DNA of 53,757 nucleotides from Ahrensia marina (GTDB lineage Bacteria > Pseudomonadota > Alphaproteobacteria > Rhizobiales > Rhizobiaceae), in contig NZ_JXMU01000027.1 of assembly GCF_001293565.1 (NCBI RefSeq), positions 1 through 53,757 of the forward strand. Reading direction: 5' to 3'. The notes under the pieces are model-generated. The model did no database searches. It was not told the DNA's origin and worked only from the letters and a program-made list of their open reading frames with translations. The translations under genes were made by a program, and so were the position numbers. Positions 53,624 to 53,757 of this stretch are shown piece after piece (the first letter of the stretch is position 1; every line of letters begins with the position of its first letter).

Positions 53624-53757
53624 GCCTTCTAGCCCAAATTATGTCAACGCGGCGGGTTTTCTCACAAGAAGAAGATGAACCATGTCAGCGTGGTTTAACA
53701 AGATTCCGGCCTGATTTTTGGGGCTTTAAAAAAAATGTCATAAAAAATATAGAAAAG

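Overview
This 53.8 kb window reads as chromosome of an alphaproteobacterium, most likely a marine member of the Hyphomicrobiales (Rhizobiales). The evidence is gene content and signals: an imuA-imuB-dnaE2 mutasome cassette behind a GTTC-N7-GTTC type LexA box, a GGAAC-N16-CGTT promoter of the EcfG general stress response type, ExoD, a zinc-less GluQ, and a twin-TM / PduO / etfBA neighbourhood that I recall as typical of the order. The genus cannot be fixed from sequence alone.

Region 1 (1-6304, + strand) is a seven-gene, fully overlapping operon: a Dpp/Opp/Gsi-type ABC importer (two permeases, two ATPases) interleaved with a short-chain dehydrogenase, a CE4/PuuE-type deacetylase and a gamma-glutamyltransferase-family Ntn-hydrolase. 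It looks like uptake plus breakdown of an amide or peptide-like compound. The binding-protein gene is probably upstream of the window.

Region 2 (6603-14713, - strand, with a divergent XRE regulator to 15785) is the most interesting part. A DctPQM-type TRAP transporter is followed in one tight transcription unit by PyrK, class 1B PyrD, an M20 N-carbamoyl-amino-acid hydrolase, PyrC, PyrE and a small unknown protein. Run in the catabolic direction these enzymes give orotate -> dihydroorotate -> N-carbamoyl-L-aspartate -> aspartate + NH3 + CO2, with PyrE as a salvage exit to OMP. I infer an orotate (or dihydroorotate / carbamoylaspartate) uptake and utilisation system.

Region 3 (15844-24365) is a LacI-type regulator divergent from a sugar/polyol ABC transporter (binding protein, two permeases, a 62-residue membrane protein, two different ATPases) and a DhaK-DhaL fusion kinase. 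Three TGAGG-N6-CCTCA palindromes lie between regulator and operon. The substrate is probably a small ketose such as dihydroxyacetone or erythrulose.

Region 4 (24476-29367) holds a HerA-type ATPase, an MscS-family channel and a secreted two-PRC-barrel protein under a predicted EcfG promoter.

Region 5 (about 29.6-35.4 kb) is a decayed mobile island: a small ORF, a broken MobC-like gene, a relaxase, a ParDE toxin-antitoxin pair, an overlapping pair of a T5orf172 (GIY-YIG-like) protein and a protein with an RNxxxH motif, and fragments of an IS3-family transposase, a DUF3560 protein and a tyrosine integrase. The imuA-imuB-dnaE2 cassette (35.5-41.6 kb) follows, and then an orphan 3' piece of a CAU-anticodon tRNA (41.78-41.82 kb), which may mark an old integration boundary.

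Region 6 (41977-53623) is ordinary core genome: tRNA-Leu(CAA), exoD, dsbB-like, HNH nuclease, AlkA-type glycosylase, gluQ, YihY, an SDR, a twin-TM protein, PduO-type cobalamin adenosyltransferase, rhomboid protease, etfB-etfA with a clear terminator, and an M23 cell-wall peptidase. I see no CRISPR array and no rRNA.
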